Shown one piece after another: positions 1 to 8,282 of a stretch of 45,734 nt of DNA. Numbering within the stretch: position 1 is the stretch's first letter; the number at the start of each line of letters is the position of its first letter. The notes under the pieces were generated by a model. It was given only the letters and a program-made list of their open reading frames with translations. It was not told the DNA's origin and ran no database searches. Source of the DNA: Lachnospiraceae bacterium (GTDB lineage Bacteria > Bacillota > Clostridia > Lachnospirales > Lachnospiraceae); NCBI GenBank assembly GCA_030537145.1, contig JAUNON010000018.1, forward strand, positions 1 through 45,734, written 5' to 3'. The position numbers were made by a program, and so were the translations under genes.

Positions 1-152
1 TCATCCAGCACAGACATCTCCACATTATCGCCTACCAGAGGCTTCTGCTTCTCCTTACGGAAAATCCCCTTGGCCCGGCATTCATATACTCCGGCGTCTC
101 CTGTGTGGATATAGTAGAAGCCGCCGATTCCTTTTATAATCTTTCCCTGCAT
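1..152 (-). CDS. rsgA: Ribosome small-subunit-dependent GTPase A, N-terminal part only (cut by window edge)
   Basis: The 50 codons visible start [16 protein letters not shown] and continue with a short beta-rich stretch containing YECRAKG and a DNVEM motif. This is the typical start of the OB-fold of RsgA (YloQ), the circularly permuted GTPase that helps mature the 30S subunit. The GTPase and zinc domains lie outside the window. The ATG shares one base with the TGA stop of the kinase gene before it, so the two are translationally coupled. The prpC-prkC-rsgA order is standard in Bacillota, which supports the call although only the N-terminus is seen. Confidence 0.88.
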   Translation of the reverse strand, partial: MQGKIIKGIGGFYYIHTGDAGVYECRAKGIFRKEKQKPLVGDNVEMSVLD

Positions 153-2542
153 CAATCTACCTGACTAAACGTAACTCCTTCATAGCTTGTGGTACTGATC
201 ACTTCCCAGGTCTGAGCATCCAGCGTATACACATATACGGTTCCCTTTGCCACTCCGGGTTCTCCTTCCACATGAAGAATGTAGGGGAAGGTGGTGCTTC
301 CCTCAAACACCGTGGTGGTATTTCCGTTCTGCACCAGATCGATCCGCACCGGCTCTCCGTTATAGTCCTCCGGCGCATTTAACTGAGCATAGCACATCCA
401 GGTCCCCTGGGGATTGATCACGATATCCGGCTCCGGCGAGCCGGCGCTGACGGTAATCGTCACGGCCGTTCCGGTGGAAACACTGCTGCCCGGCGCCACG
501 TCCTGGGAGATCACCAGTCCTTTTTCCACACCGGCATCCTCCACCTCTGTAATATAAACGTACAGCCCCATACTGGTCAGTACGGTAGATGCATCATCCA
601 CATAGTGATTCCGCACATCGGGCATCTCCACGGTTGAGGTTTCCTGCCCCTGACTTACATACAGCGTCACGGTATCTCCCAGCTTCACGCTGGAGCCTGC
701 GCCCGGATTGCTGGTAATCACATTCCCCGCCTGTATCGTATCACTGTACCTGCTATTATCAACGGAAACCAGCAGTCCCATGCTGGTCAGCGCTTTCTGC
801 GCATCCTCCTCAGAAACATTTGCCAATTCGGGAACTGTCAGCGTCTCTGAAGAACCGGAGCTAAGCACATAGCCCACGGTGGTATTTTTCTCCACCGAGG
901 AATCTGCCTCCACGTTCTGACTGACCACCTGTCCCTTCGCATACTCTGAGGACGGGCTTTCTCCCAGATAACGATAGCCCAGATTCAGAGATCTCAGCAG
1001 CTTCTGCGCTTCCGCCTCTGTTTTTCCCAGAATGCTTGGAACCTGCACCAGCTCCGCATCCGCACTGCCGGACGTCCCCCCATTCGTACTGTTTTGAACG
1101 GTCTGATTCTGCTGAATCCGACCGTCGTCTCCGAAATGGAACAGTCCCAGCGCCCGTGCAATCAAAACCAGAACAACACAGCCGATGATCACCGCCGCCG
1201 CAATGCTTACTACCGTAATGATCTTATCGGTCCTGGTTTCCAGCCCTTCCTCGCCGTTTCGGCAAAGACGGCGCTTTCTGCGCTGCATTCCGGCTTCAAA
1301 ATCATCATCCTGTTCGAAATCGTCCTCCTCCAGAAGATCCGGATCATCCTCCGGCGGATAATTCATCCGCTCCTGATAGGCGCCCGCATAGATATTTCCC
1401 TGATACCCGCCGTATCCGGCGTATCTGCCGTTCTCCCGGCCCGGTCCTCCGTAGCCTCCCGGGTATCCCGGATTCCCGTAATTTTCCTGATTGAATTTTA
1501 AATCCTGATAACTGCTGTTCTGATAATAATTCCCGCCATACGGATAAGTCCGGTTCTCCCCGGCCACATTTCCCTGCCGGGTAAAGCTGTCCGCCGCCCC
1601 TGTATCCAGCGTCTCGTCATAGGAAGGCAGAGAACCGCTTTTGATCTGTTCTACCTCCTCCTTAGAAAGCAGGATGGTGCGCGCCTTCTTATCCGGCATG
1701 GAGATCGTCACGAAATTTCCCTCCGGATTCACCAGGGATTCCTTCAGGTCCCGAATCAGCTCTGTCATATTTCCGTAGCGCCGATCCGGACTCTTCTGAG
1801 TACATTTCAGCACGATCTGTTCCGTACTGTACGGGATCTCCGGCACCAGCTTTCTGGGAGACTGCAGATCCTCCTGCAGGTGCTTCAAGGCCACCGCCAC
1901 CGCACTCTCGCCGTCAAAGGGCACCCGTCCGGTCAGCATTTCATACAGGGTAATGCCCATGGAATAAATATCGCTTTTTGCGTCACTGTAGCCGCCCCGC
2001 GTCTGCTCCGGCGCACTGTAATGAACCGAGCCCATTACATTGGAGTTAATCGTATCGGCAGAAGCCGCCCGGGCAATACCGAAATCAGCCACCTTGGCCT
2101 TTCCGTCCAGAGAAATAATAATATTCTGAGGCTTCACATCCCGGTGGACGATTCCGTTGTTATGGGCCGCCTCCAGCCCCGCACATACCTGCAGTGCAAT
2201 ACTGGTAGCCTCCCGCACCGGCAGCTTTCCCTTTTTCCCAATATAGGCCTTCAGGGTAATCCCCTCCACCAGCTCCATCACAATGAAGTTGATTCCATTT
2301 TCTGCGCCCACATCATATACATTCACAATATTGGCGTGAGCCAGCCCGGCGGCGGCCTGCGCCTCCACCCGGAATTTGGAAATAAACGCTTTATCGTCCT
2401 TAAACTCCTGCTTTAATACCTTTACCGCCACGAACCGGTTCAGCTTGTGGTCCTTCGCTTTATACACATCCGCCATTCCGCCGGAACCTATGCGGTTTAT
2501 GATCTCATATCGGTTTTGAAGAAATGTCCCTACTTTTAACAT
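152..2542 (-). CDS. prkC: PASTA-domain membrane serine/threonine protein kinase (PrkC/Stk1 type)
   Basis: This 796-residue Hanks-type kinase should sense muropeptides or lipid II and phosphorylate cell-wall and division proteins. The kinase domain spans about residues 12-270, with the glycine loop [12 protein letters not shown]-binding K41, catalytic HRDVKPQN (D135, N140), DFG (D153) and the APE-like SAPEQ. A cytosolic linker (about 330-420) is rich in Gly, Tyr and Asn and ends in an acidic run and a basic RRKRR patch. One membrane helix follows (about 441-465). Outside are three PASTA repeats (about 498-562, 567-630, 637-700) and a roughly 95-residue C-terminal domain that I do not recognise. 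It lies 3 bp after prpC, its cognate phosphatase, and overlaps rsgA by one base. The kinase call is secure; the signal sensed is known only from the family. Confidence 0.96.
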   Translation of the reverse strand: MLKVGTFLQNRYEIINRIGSGGMADVYKAKDHKLNRFVAVKVLKQEFKDDKAFISKFRVEAQAAAGLAHANIVNVYDVGAENGINFIVMELVEGITLKAYIGKKGKLPVREATSIALQVCAGLEAAHNNGIVHRDVKPQNIIISLDGKAKVADFGIARAASADTINSNVMGSVHYSAPEQTRGGYSDAKSDIYSMGITLYEMLTGRVPFDGESAVAVALKHLQEDLQSPRKLVPEIPYSTEQIVLKCTQKSPDRRYGNMTELIRDLKESLVNPEGNFVTISMPDKKARTILLSKEEVEQIKSGSLPSYDETLDTGAADSFTRQGNVAGENRTYPYGGNYYQNSSYQDLKFNQENYGNPGYPGGYGGPGRENGRYAGYGGYQGNIYAGAYQERMNYPPEDDPDLLEEDDFEQDDDFEAGMQRRKRRLCRNGEEGLETRTDKIITVVSIAAAVIIGCVVLVLIARALGLFHFGDDGRIQQNQTVQNSTNGGTSGSADAELVQVPSILGKTEAEAQKLLRSLNLGYRYLGESPSSEYAKGQVVSQNVEADSSVEKNTTVGYVLSSGSSETLTVPELANVSEEDAQKALTSMGLLVSVDNSRYSDTIQAGNVITSNPGAGSSVKLGDTVTLYVSQGQETSTVEMPDVRNHYVDDASTVLTSMGLYVYITEVEDAGVEKGLVISQDVAPGSSVSTGTAVTITVSAGSPEPDIVINPQGTWMCYAQLNAPEDYNGEPVRIDLVQNGNTTTVFEGSTTFPYILHVEGEPGVAKGTVYVYTLDAQTWEVISTTSYEGVTFSQVD

Positions 2543-2545
2543 ACC

Positions 2546-3280
2546 TTATACCCCGCTTGCCGTAGGCTCTACCAGAACCACTGATATATTATCCTTACCG
2601 CCATTTCGGTTCGCCATCGCCACCAGCCTGTGTGCAGCCGCTTCCAGCGAACGCTCCCGTTTTACCAGCTCCAGAATCTCCTCATCATCTACCATATTGG
2701 TCAGGCCGTCCGAGCAAAGCAAAAACCGGTCGCCCGGATTCAGCGCCACATCGAAAAAATCCACCCGGATCTTTTCCCGCACGCCCACTGCCCGGGTGAT
2801 TATATTCTTTTCCGGATGATGCTTTGCATCCTCCCGGCCCAGCTCCCCGGCTCTTACCATCTCCTCCACCAGAGAATGGTCCCTGGTGATCTGTTCGATT
2901 TCATTGTCCAGCAGATACAGCCTGCTGTCTCCCACATTGGCCACATACAGGCAGTCCTCCTGCACGGTGGCCGCCACCACGGTGGTCCCCATTCCGGCCA
3001 GGCTCTTATCTGTCATTGACTTTTTCATTACTTTACAGTTGGCAGCCTCCACAGCCGCCTCAAGAAGGGGAATAGCCCTTGTCTCCTTCGCCCCTTCTAT
3101 GTAATCCACCATCGTCTCCACCGTATAACGGGAAGCCAGGTCTCCGGCATTATGGCCGCCCATTCCATCAGCTACTATGTACAGATTTGAAAGATTGCCC
3201 ACCGGCTGATCCGAGGCATAGACAAAATCCTGATTCATATTCCGTTTTACGCCCACATCCGTCACACAATATGATTTCAT
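2546..3280 (-). CDS. prpC: PP2C-family serine/threonine phosphatase (PrpC/Stp)
   Basis: The 244-residue protein has the PP2C metal-binding motifs in order: the early D18, VADGMGGHNAGD, GDSRLYL, LLCSDGLTNMVDD and GGKDNISVVLV. It should be a Mn/Mg-dependent cytosolic phosphatase that reverses PrkC phosphorylation. I start it at MKSYCVTDVG because an AAGGAAGG-type ribosome site stands just before that ATG and family members begin there. An upstream in-frame ATG at 3344-3346 would add 22 residues read from repeat-like sequence, and I reject it. The stop is 3 bp before prkC, so the kinase and phosphatase are co-expressed. The 77-bp gap to rlmN holds a repeat remnant. Confidence 0.95.
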   Translation of the reverse strand: MKSYCVTDVGVKRNMNQDFVYASDQPVGNLSNLYIVADGMGGHNAGDLASRYTVETMVDYIEGAKETRAIPLLEAAVEAANCKVMKKSMTDKSLAGMGTTVVAATVQEDCLYVANVGDSRLYLLDNEIEQITRDHSLVEEMVRAGELGREDAKHHPEKNIITRAVGVREKIRVDFFDVALNPGDRFLLCSDGLTNMVDDEEILELVKRERSLEAAAHRLVAMANRNGGKDNISVVLVEPTASGV

Positions 3281-3310
3281 AGCCCTTCCTTTCCTGCGCT
3301 CCGTTTTCAC

Positions 3311-3357
3311 GGGGCTGCCGCAAAATTCAAAGCAAAAGCCCGGCATCGAATTTGCAG
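3311..3357. repeat. Shortened relative of the 12206-12375 palindromic element
   Basis: On the plus strand this piece begins GGGGCTGCCGCAAAATTC and goes on with AAAGCAAAAG. This nearly matches the inward reading of the right end of the element at 12206-12375, with only a few differences over about 30 bases. Its far side, GAATTTGCAGC, pairs with GCTGC...AAATTC of the near side, so the piece can fold as an imperfect hairpin. It sits exactly between the rlmN stop and the prpC leader. I read it as a remnant or internally deleted copy; chance similarity is less likely but not excluded. Confidence 0.5.
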
Positions 3358-4398
3358 CTACCTGTTTTCCTCTATATAGCTTCTGCGAAGCTGTCCGCAG
3401 GCACCGTTAATATCACGGCCCATCTCTCTTCTAATAGTAACATTTATTCCGTTTTTTTCAAGTTTATTTTTAAATGCCATCACCACGGAACGGTCCGGCT
3501 GCACATATTCCCGTTCCTTCACCGGATTGACCGGGATCAGATTGATATGGCAGTTCATTCCCTTTACCAGTGCAGTCAGCTCCTGCACATCCTGCAGGGT
3601 GTCATTTACACCGCCCACCAGGCTATACTCAAAGGTCAGTCTGCGGCCTGTTTTTTCAAAGTAATAGCGGCAGGCATCCAGCACGTCCGCCAGTTCATAT
3701 TTATTTGCCACCGGCATCAGCCTTTTCCGCTTTTCCTGATTGGACGCATGAAGGGAAAGCGCCAGCGTAATCTGAAGTCCCTCGTCCGCCAGTCTCCGGA
3801 TATTGGGCACGATGCCGCAGGTGCTGACGGTCATATTGCGCTGACTGATATTCAGCCCATTCGGATCAGAAAGCAGCCGGATAAATTTCAGAAGATTCTC
3901 ATAATTATCCAACGGTTCCCCGGTGCCCATCACCACCAGATTGGATACCCGCTCTCCCGACAGCTTCTGAATGCGGTACACCTGCTCCAGCATCTCGGAA
4001 GGTCTCAGGTTCCTGGTCAGCCCGCCAATGGTAGAAGCACAGAAACGGCAGCCCATCCGGCAGCCCACCTGGGAGGAAATACATACGGAATTCCCGTGCC
4101 TGTATTTCATCAAAACACTTTCTATTACATTTCCATCCGCCAATTCAAACAAATATTTCTGCGTCCCGTCCAATGCGGAGGTCCGGATATCCACCGGCCG
4201 CAGTACGGTCAGCTCTGCCTGTTCCATCAGCTTCGTGCGGAACTCCTTGGAAAGGCTGGTCATCTCCTCAAAGCTGTCCGCCAGCTTTTCATGCATCCAC
4301 TGATAAAGCTGCTTTGCCCGGAAAGGCTTTTCTCCCAGCCTTCTGACCGTTTCCTGTAACTCTTCATAAGTCAGAGATTTAATATCTTCCCGCTCCAT
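3358..4398 (-). CDS. rlmN: Dual-specificity 23S rRNA (A2503-C2)/tRNA (A37-C2) methyltransferase
   Basis: This 346-residue radical-SAM enzyme methylates C2 of A2503 in 23S rRNA and of A37 in some tRNAs. The iron-sulfur motif GCRMGCRFC supplies C113, C117 and C120. The C-terminal GRDINGACGQL supplies the Cys (about 334) that carries the methyl intermediate. NLVVMGTGEPLDNYEN and the SLHAS motif are characteristic of the family, and the length is typical. Start ATG has GAGG seven bases upstream. It sits 37 bp after rsmB within the translation and cell-wall operon. It is not Cfr: position and sequence context fit the housekeeping enzyme. Confidence 0.96.
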   Translation of the reverse strand: MEREDIKSLTYEELQETVRRLGEKPFRAKQLYQWMHEKLADSFEEMTSLSKEFRTKLMEQAELTVLRPVDIRTSALDGTQKYLFELADGNVIESVLMKYRHGNSVCISSQVGCRMGCRFCASTIGGLTRNLRPSEMLEQVYRIQKLSGERVSNLVVMGTGEPLDNYENLLKFIRLLSDPNGLNISQRNMTVSTCGIVPNIRRLADEGLQITLALSLHASNQEKRKRLMPVANKYELADVLDACRYYFEKTGRRLTFEYSLVGGVNDTLQDVQELTALVKGMNCHINLIPVNPVKEREYVQPDRSVVMAFKNKLEKNGINVTIRREMGRDINGACGQLRRSYIEENR

Positions 4399-4435
4399 AC
4401 TCTGTCCTCATTCTGTACTATTTTCTCACGGCTGT

Positions 4436-5794
4436 TTATTCTGCCAGCCGCTTCAGCCGTGCGATAAAAAATCCGTCTGATTCATGGATTCCCGGAAGAA
4501 GCTGAATATAGCCGCCTCTGGTGGTCTTGCTCTTCAGCTCCCCGCAAATATAGGAATCGATGCTTTCTAATTTGAATGGATAATTTTCCAGAAACCACTT
4601 TACATTCATCTGGTTCTCATCCGCCCCAATGGTGCAGGTGCTGTAGATCAGCACGCCCCCCGGCTTCACGTAATTTTGTACCACATGCAGAATTTTCTGC
4701 TGCAGACGGATAATCTCCATCTGCTTTGCCTCTGTCATTTTATACTTGATATCCTGCTTTTTTCCGATCACACCCAGACCGGAGCAGGGCACATCCGCCA
4801 GTACGATGTCTGCCTTTTGAAAGGATTCCGGATCGTATACCGTAGCATCCTTCTGCACCGCCCGGATATTGATGGCGCCTGTGCGGTCGATATTCTCCTG
4901 CATCAGGCTTACCTTGTACTCCGACACATCCCGGGCCTCCACAAATCCGCTGCCCCGCAGCTTATCGGACAGGTGAAGGCTCTTCCCTCCCGGCGCCGCG
5001 CACACATCAATGCACTGATCGCCCCAGTTGGGAGCTGCAATCTCTGCCACCAGCATAGAGCTGACGTCCTGCACCTGGATCCAGCCCTTCTTAAAGGCGC
5101 TGACAGCCTTCATATAATTATAGCCGGAAATCTCCAGCGCATAATCCAGATAGGGATGCTGCTTTACCGTAATTTTCTGAGCCTCCAGGTCTGCAATGAT
5201 CTCCTCCTTGGAAGCCTTATCCATATTGCATCTTACGGTGGTGGGCTTTACCTGATGAAAGCTCTGGCAAATAGTTTCCACCGTGGCAAAATCAAACTGC
5301 CGCAGCCATTTCCGAATCATCCACAACGGGATCGAATAAATTACAGACAGATACCGCTCCGGCTCCCGGCCGGCATCCGGATACTCGATCTGCTCCATTC
5401 CCCTGGCCGCATTGCGCAGCACTCCGTTTACAAAGCCCTTTAGGTTATAGAAGCCTCTCTTCTGGGCAATCTTTACCGCCTCATTGCACACAGCCGAATC
5501 CGGTACGCTGTCCATATATTTTAGCTGATATACGGACATACGCAGCAGGTTGCGGATCAACGGCTTCATATTGTAAACCGGAACCTTGGAGAAGCACTCA
5601 ATAATATAATCCATCTGCAGCAGATATTCCAGCGTTCCCTCGGAGACCCGGGAGATAAATGCCCGGTCCCGCTTGTCCAGATACTGATATTTTTCCAGTA
5701 CCTGGCGGATCACCACATGGCTGTAGGCTTCCTCCTCCGTAATTTCCATTAAGATTCCCAGGACGATCTCCCGGATATTTACTGAACTAGTCAC
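4436..5794 (-). CDS. rsmB: 16S rRNA (cytosine-967-C5) methyltransferase RsmB/Sun
   Basis: The 452-residue protein has an N-terminal NusB-like RNA-binding domain (about 1-140) followed by a class I SAM-dependent methyltransferase domain. DVCAAPGGKSLHL binds SAM. ADVPCSGLGVIGKKQDIKYK and IYSTCTI contain the two cysteines used in 5-methylcytosine formation (the Pro-Cys and Thr-Cys motifs). It reads from a GTG start preceded by GGGAG, and this start overlaps the end of the peptidase gene before it by eight bases, which suggests translational coupling. It should act on the 30S subunit at position 967 (E. coli numbering). Nothing unusual is seen. Confidence 0.95.
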   Translation of the reverse strand: MTSSVNIREIVLGILMEITEEEAYSHVVIRQVLEKYQYLDKRDRAFISRVSEGTLEYLLQMDYIIECFSKVPVYNMKPLIRNLLRMSVYQLKYMDSVPDSAVCNEAVKIAQKRGFYNLKGFVNGVLRNAARGMEQIEYPDAGREPERYLSVIYSIPLWMIRKWLRQFDFATVETICQSFHQVKPTTVRCNMDKASKEEIIADLEAQKITVKQHPYLDYALEISGYNYMKAVSAFKKGWIQVQDVSSMLVAEIAAPNWGDQCIDVCAAPGGKSLHLSDKLRGSGFVEARDVSEYKVSLMQENIDRTGAINIRAVQKDATVYDPESFQKADIVLADVPCSGLGVIGKKQDIKYKMTEAKQMEIIRLQQKILHVVQNYVKPGGVLIYSTCTIGADENQMNVKWFLENYPFKLESIDSYICGELKSKTTRGGYIQLLPGIHESDGFFIARLKRLAE

Positions 5795-6530
5795 GATCTC
5801 TCCCCCTTGCCAGAATAATCAGCCGCAGAAGCTGCAACAAAGAGGACGCCACTGCCGCCACATAGGTCATGGCCGCAGCCCGCAGAACCTTCCTGCCACC
5901 CTGCAGCTCCTCTTCCGGCAATATACGCTCTTTTTCCAGAATCTTCAGCGCCCGTGAGGAAGCATTAAACTCCACGGGAAGCGTAATCAACTGAAACGCC
6001 ACTGCCAGCACAAATAAAACGATTCCTGCGATCAAAAGCGGGCGCATGGAAAAGATCAGGCCGGCAAAAAAGATGGGCCAGGACAGATTTGCACCAAGGT
6101 TCGCCGCCGGAACCAGGGTGCTTCGCAGCACCAGCGGTCCATACTGCTCCTGATCCTGCACTGCATGTCCGCATTCATGGGCAGCCACGCAGACCGCCGC
6201 CACCGATGCGGAACCATACGTGCTGTCCGACAGCCGCAGGGTCTTGCTTCTGGGATCGTAATGATCCGTCAGATCTCCGGATACCCTTTCAATAGCCACA
6301 TTGTAGATGCCGCAGCTATGCAGCACCCGCTCCGCCGCCATAGCTCCGGTCAGCCCTGAGCGGGTGCGTACTTTTGCATATTTATGAAACGTGCTCTTTA
6401 CCTGAGCGGATGCGATCAGGGTCAGTATCAGGCCCAAAATCGCCAACAGGTACGTGGGGTCAAATCCCCATCCATAATAACCGCGGCCATAGCCTCCGTA
6501 ATATCGATATGTTCCCGACAGCAGATACAT
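5787..6530 (-). CDS. YugP-like membrane zinc metallopeptidase
   Basis: This roughly 247-residue membrane protein belongs to the YugP family of neutral zinc metallopeptidases (Peptidase_Mb-like). The zinc motif AAHECGHAVQDQ is clear. Hydrophobic helices lie near the N-terminus (YLLAILGLILTLIASA) and on the C-terminal side (PIFFAGLIFSMRPLLIAGIVLFVLA). I start it at MYLLSG, eight bases after AAGGAG; the ATG two codons earlier is too close to that ribosome site. Its N-terminus has a Tyr/Gly-rich stretch (YRYYGGYGRGYYGWGF) before the first helix. The gene commonly sits between fmt and rsmB in Clostridia. Its substrate is unknown; a role in membrane-protein quality control is only a guess. Confidence 0.88.
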   Translation of the reverse strand: MYLLSGTYRYYGGYGRGYYGWGFDPTYLLAILGLILTLIASAQVKSTFHKYAKVRTRSGLTGAMAAERVLHSCGIYNVAIERVSGDLTDHYDPRSKTLRLSDSTYGSASVAAVCVAAHECGHAVQDQEQYGPLVLRSTLVPAANLGANLSWPIFFAGLIFSMRPLLIAGIVLFVLAVAFQLITLPVEFNASSRALKILEKERILPEEELQGGRKVLRAAAMTYVAAVASSLLQLLRLIILARGRDRD

Positions 6531-6633
6531 AAACATCTCTCCTTTTTTGAACCTCTGTTCCTTCGGTTTCTAACTGCACCACACCTTCATCATCCCTCAA
6601 AAAGCTTCCGGACCCGGTTTTCACAGCCGGCCT

Positions 6634-7602
6634 CTATTCTCCCAGAAGCTCTCCCTCCTCTATGGGAAAGCCCCTTAAAAAAGCATCCGCCGCCATCCGT
6701 TTTTTTCCTTCCAACTGAACCTCCCGAACGGACAGCAATCCCTTTCCCGTCTGAATCTTCAGTAGCTGCTTTGTCACCAAAACCACGCTTCCCGGGACAG
6801 GCCGCTGCCCCTCTGCCGCTGCTTCCGTTTCCCCGTCCGTTTCCTCTTCCACCTGTGCCTCCCAGATCTTCAGGGTTTTTCCCCTGCAAAGGGTATAAGC
6901 GCTGGGCCAGGGATTCAGCCCCCGAATCAGCCGCTCAATCGAAACCGCATCCTTTGTCCAGTCGATCCTTCCCATCTGCTTTTTCAGCATGGCCGCATAG
7001 GGAGTTGGACTCTCTTCCGGCTGTTTTTCAAAAACAGCGGTGCCGGCCTCCAGCTCCTGCAGGGTTCGGATCAGCAGGCCTGCGCCGGTCACACTCAGCT
7101 TATCAAACAGGCTTCCTCCTGTCTCATCCGCCGCCAGCGGCACTGTTTCTTTTAAGATCATATCCCCGGTATCCAGGCCGGTATCCATCCGCATGGTCGT
7201 AACGCCGCTCTCCTTTTCTCCGTCGATCACGGCCCACTGGATAGGCGCCGCTCCCCGGTATTTTGGCAGCAGCGAAGCATGTACATTGATACAGCCGTAG
7301 GGGGGCAGCTTCAGAATCTCCTCCGGTATCATCTGTCCGAAGGCCACTACCACGATCACATCCGGGCAGTACTCCTTCAGAATCTCCAGGTTCTCCGGCT
7401 CCCGGATACGCCTGGGCTGATACACCGGAATCCCGGCCTCCAGGGCCGCCTCCTTTACCGGTGTCATCTGCATTGCTTTCCCCCGTCCCTTCGGTTTATC
7501 CGGCTGGGTAAAAACCGCCTGCACCGTATAGTCGGAAGCCAGCAGCGCATTCAGCGTCCCCACGGCAAAATCCGGCGTTCCCATGAAAATCACATTTTTC
7601 AT
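6634..7602 (-). CDS. fmt: Methionyl-tRNA formyltransferase
   Basis: The 322-residue enzyme transfers the formyl group of 10-formyl-THF to Met-tRNA(fMet) to make the initiator. The N-terminal Rossmann domain starts MKNVIFMGTPDFAVGTLNAL. The catalytic region INVHASLLPKYRGAAPIQWA includes the conserved Asn-His and SLLP loop. The C-terminal half carries the OB-fold tRNA-binding domain. It is 100 bp after def, its usual partner, whose product later removes the formyl group. The acidic EEETDGETEAAAEGQ stretch in the C-terminal domain looks like a species-specific loop. Length and motifs are otherwise normal. Confidence 0.96.
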   Translation of the reverse strand: MKNVIFMGTPDFAVGTLNALLASDYTVQAVFTQPDKPKGRGKAMQMTPVKEAALEAGIPVYQPRRIREPENLEILKEYCPDVIVVVAFGQMIPEEILKLPPYGCINVHASLLPKYRGAAPIQWAVIDGEKESGVTTMRMDTGLDTGDMILKETVPLAADETGGSLFDKLSVTGAGLLIRTLQELEAGTAVFEKQPEESPTPYAAMLKKQMGRIDWTKDAVSIERLIRGLNPWPSAYTLCRGKTLKIWEAQVEEETDGETEAAAEGQRPVPGSVVLVTKQLLKIQTGKGLLSVREVQLEGKKRMAADAFLRGFPIEEGELLGE

Positions 7603-7702
7603 ATCCTTTTCCTTCTTTTTCCTTTCTTCCCATCCCGTTCCCTTTTCCGGGACAGTTCCCCGATCTTTCTCATTCCGGTTTCGGGTCCTTCATCCGCTTG
7701 TC

Positions 7703-8191
7703 TTACGCTTCCGGCTCTTCTTCTATCAGATCCGGGTCCGTATCAAAAAGCTTACCCTCCACCTTGCTTACATACATAATTCCGTCCAGATGATCGCATT
7801 CGTGACAGATAGCTCTGGCCAGCATTTCAGTCCCCTCTATTTCATATTCCTCCATATTTTCATTCATGGCCTTTGCTTTTACATAATTGGGCCTGGTCAC
7901 AATACCGGCCTGCCCCGGAAGGCTCAGACACCCTTCCGATCCGGTCTGGCTTCCGGAGGTCTCCAGGATAACCGGATTGATCATAACCAGCGGGCCATCT
8001 CCCACATCGATCACCACAATCCTTCTTAAAATCCCCACCTGGGGGGCTGCCAGCCCCACGCCGTCCGCATCGTACATGGTCTCCAGCATATCCTGTATCA
8101 GCTCCCGGATACGGGGAGTCACCTCCGTTACTTCTCTGCACTTTTTCTCCAGTACCTTATCACCCATGATTCGAATCTGTCTTAATGCCAT
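7703..8191 (-). CDS. def: Peptide deformylase
   Basis: The 162-residue metalloenzyme removes N-formyl groups from nascent proteins. All three family motifs are present: GVGLAAPQVG (residues 44-53), EGCLSLPG with metal ligand C88, and HECDHLDG with H130, E131 and H134. I start at MALRQIRIMG because AAAGGAGG lies seven bases before that ATG; an in-frame codon seven residues upstream lies within the ribosome-site region. The 91-bp gap to priA contains a GC-rich hairpin (GCCGCC at 8243-8248 pairing with GGCGGC at 8258-8263) without a T-run, so it is not an obvious terminator. Confidence 0.96.
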   Translation of the reverse strand: MALRQIRIMGDKVLEKKCREVTEVTPRIRELIQDMLETMYDADGVGLAAPQVGILRRIVVIDVGDGPLVMINPVILETSGSQTGSEGCLSLPGQAGIVTRPNYVKAKAMNENMEEYEIEGTEMLARAICHECDHLDGIMYVSKVEGKLFDTDPDLIEEEPEA

Positions 8192-8282
8192 TTCTTTTCC
8201 TCCTTTATGCAAATCGCTCTATTTTCCTTCCGGCTCCGGGAAGCCGCCTTCTCCTACGGCGGCCTCGCCCCCCACCGGCACC

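Noticed and set aside
3281..3346. 22-residue N-terminal extension of PrpC
   Set aside because: It reads through the repeat remnant; the downstream ATG has the ribosome site and matches family starts.
3358..4398. Cfr antibiotic-resistance methyltransferase
   Set aside because: Gene context and sequence match housekeeping rlmN.
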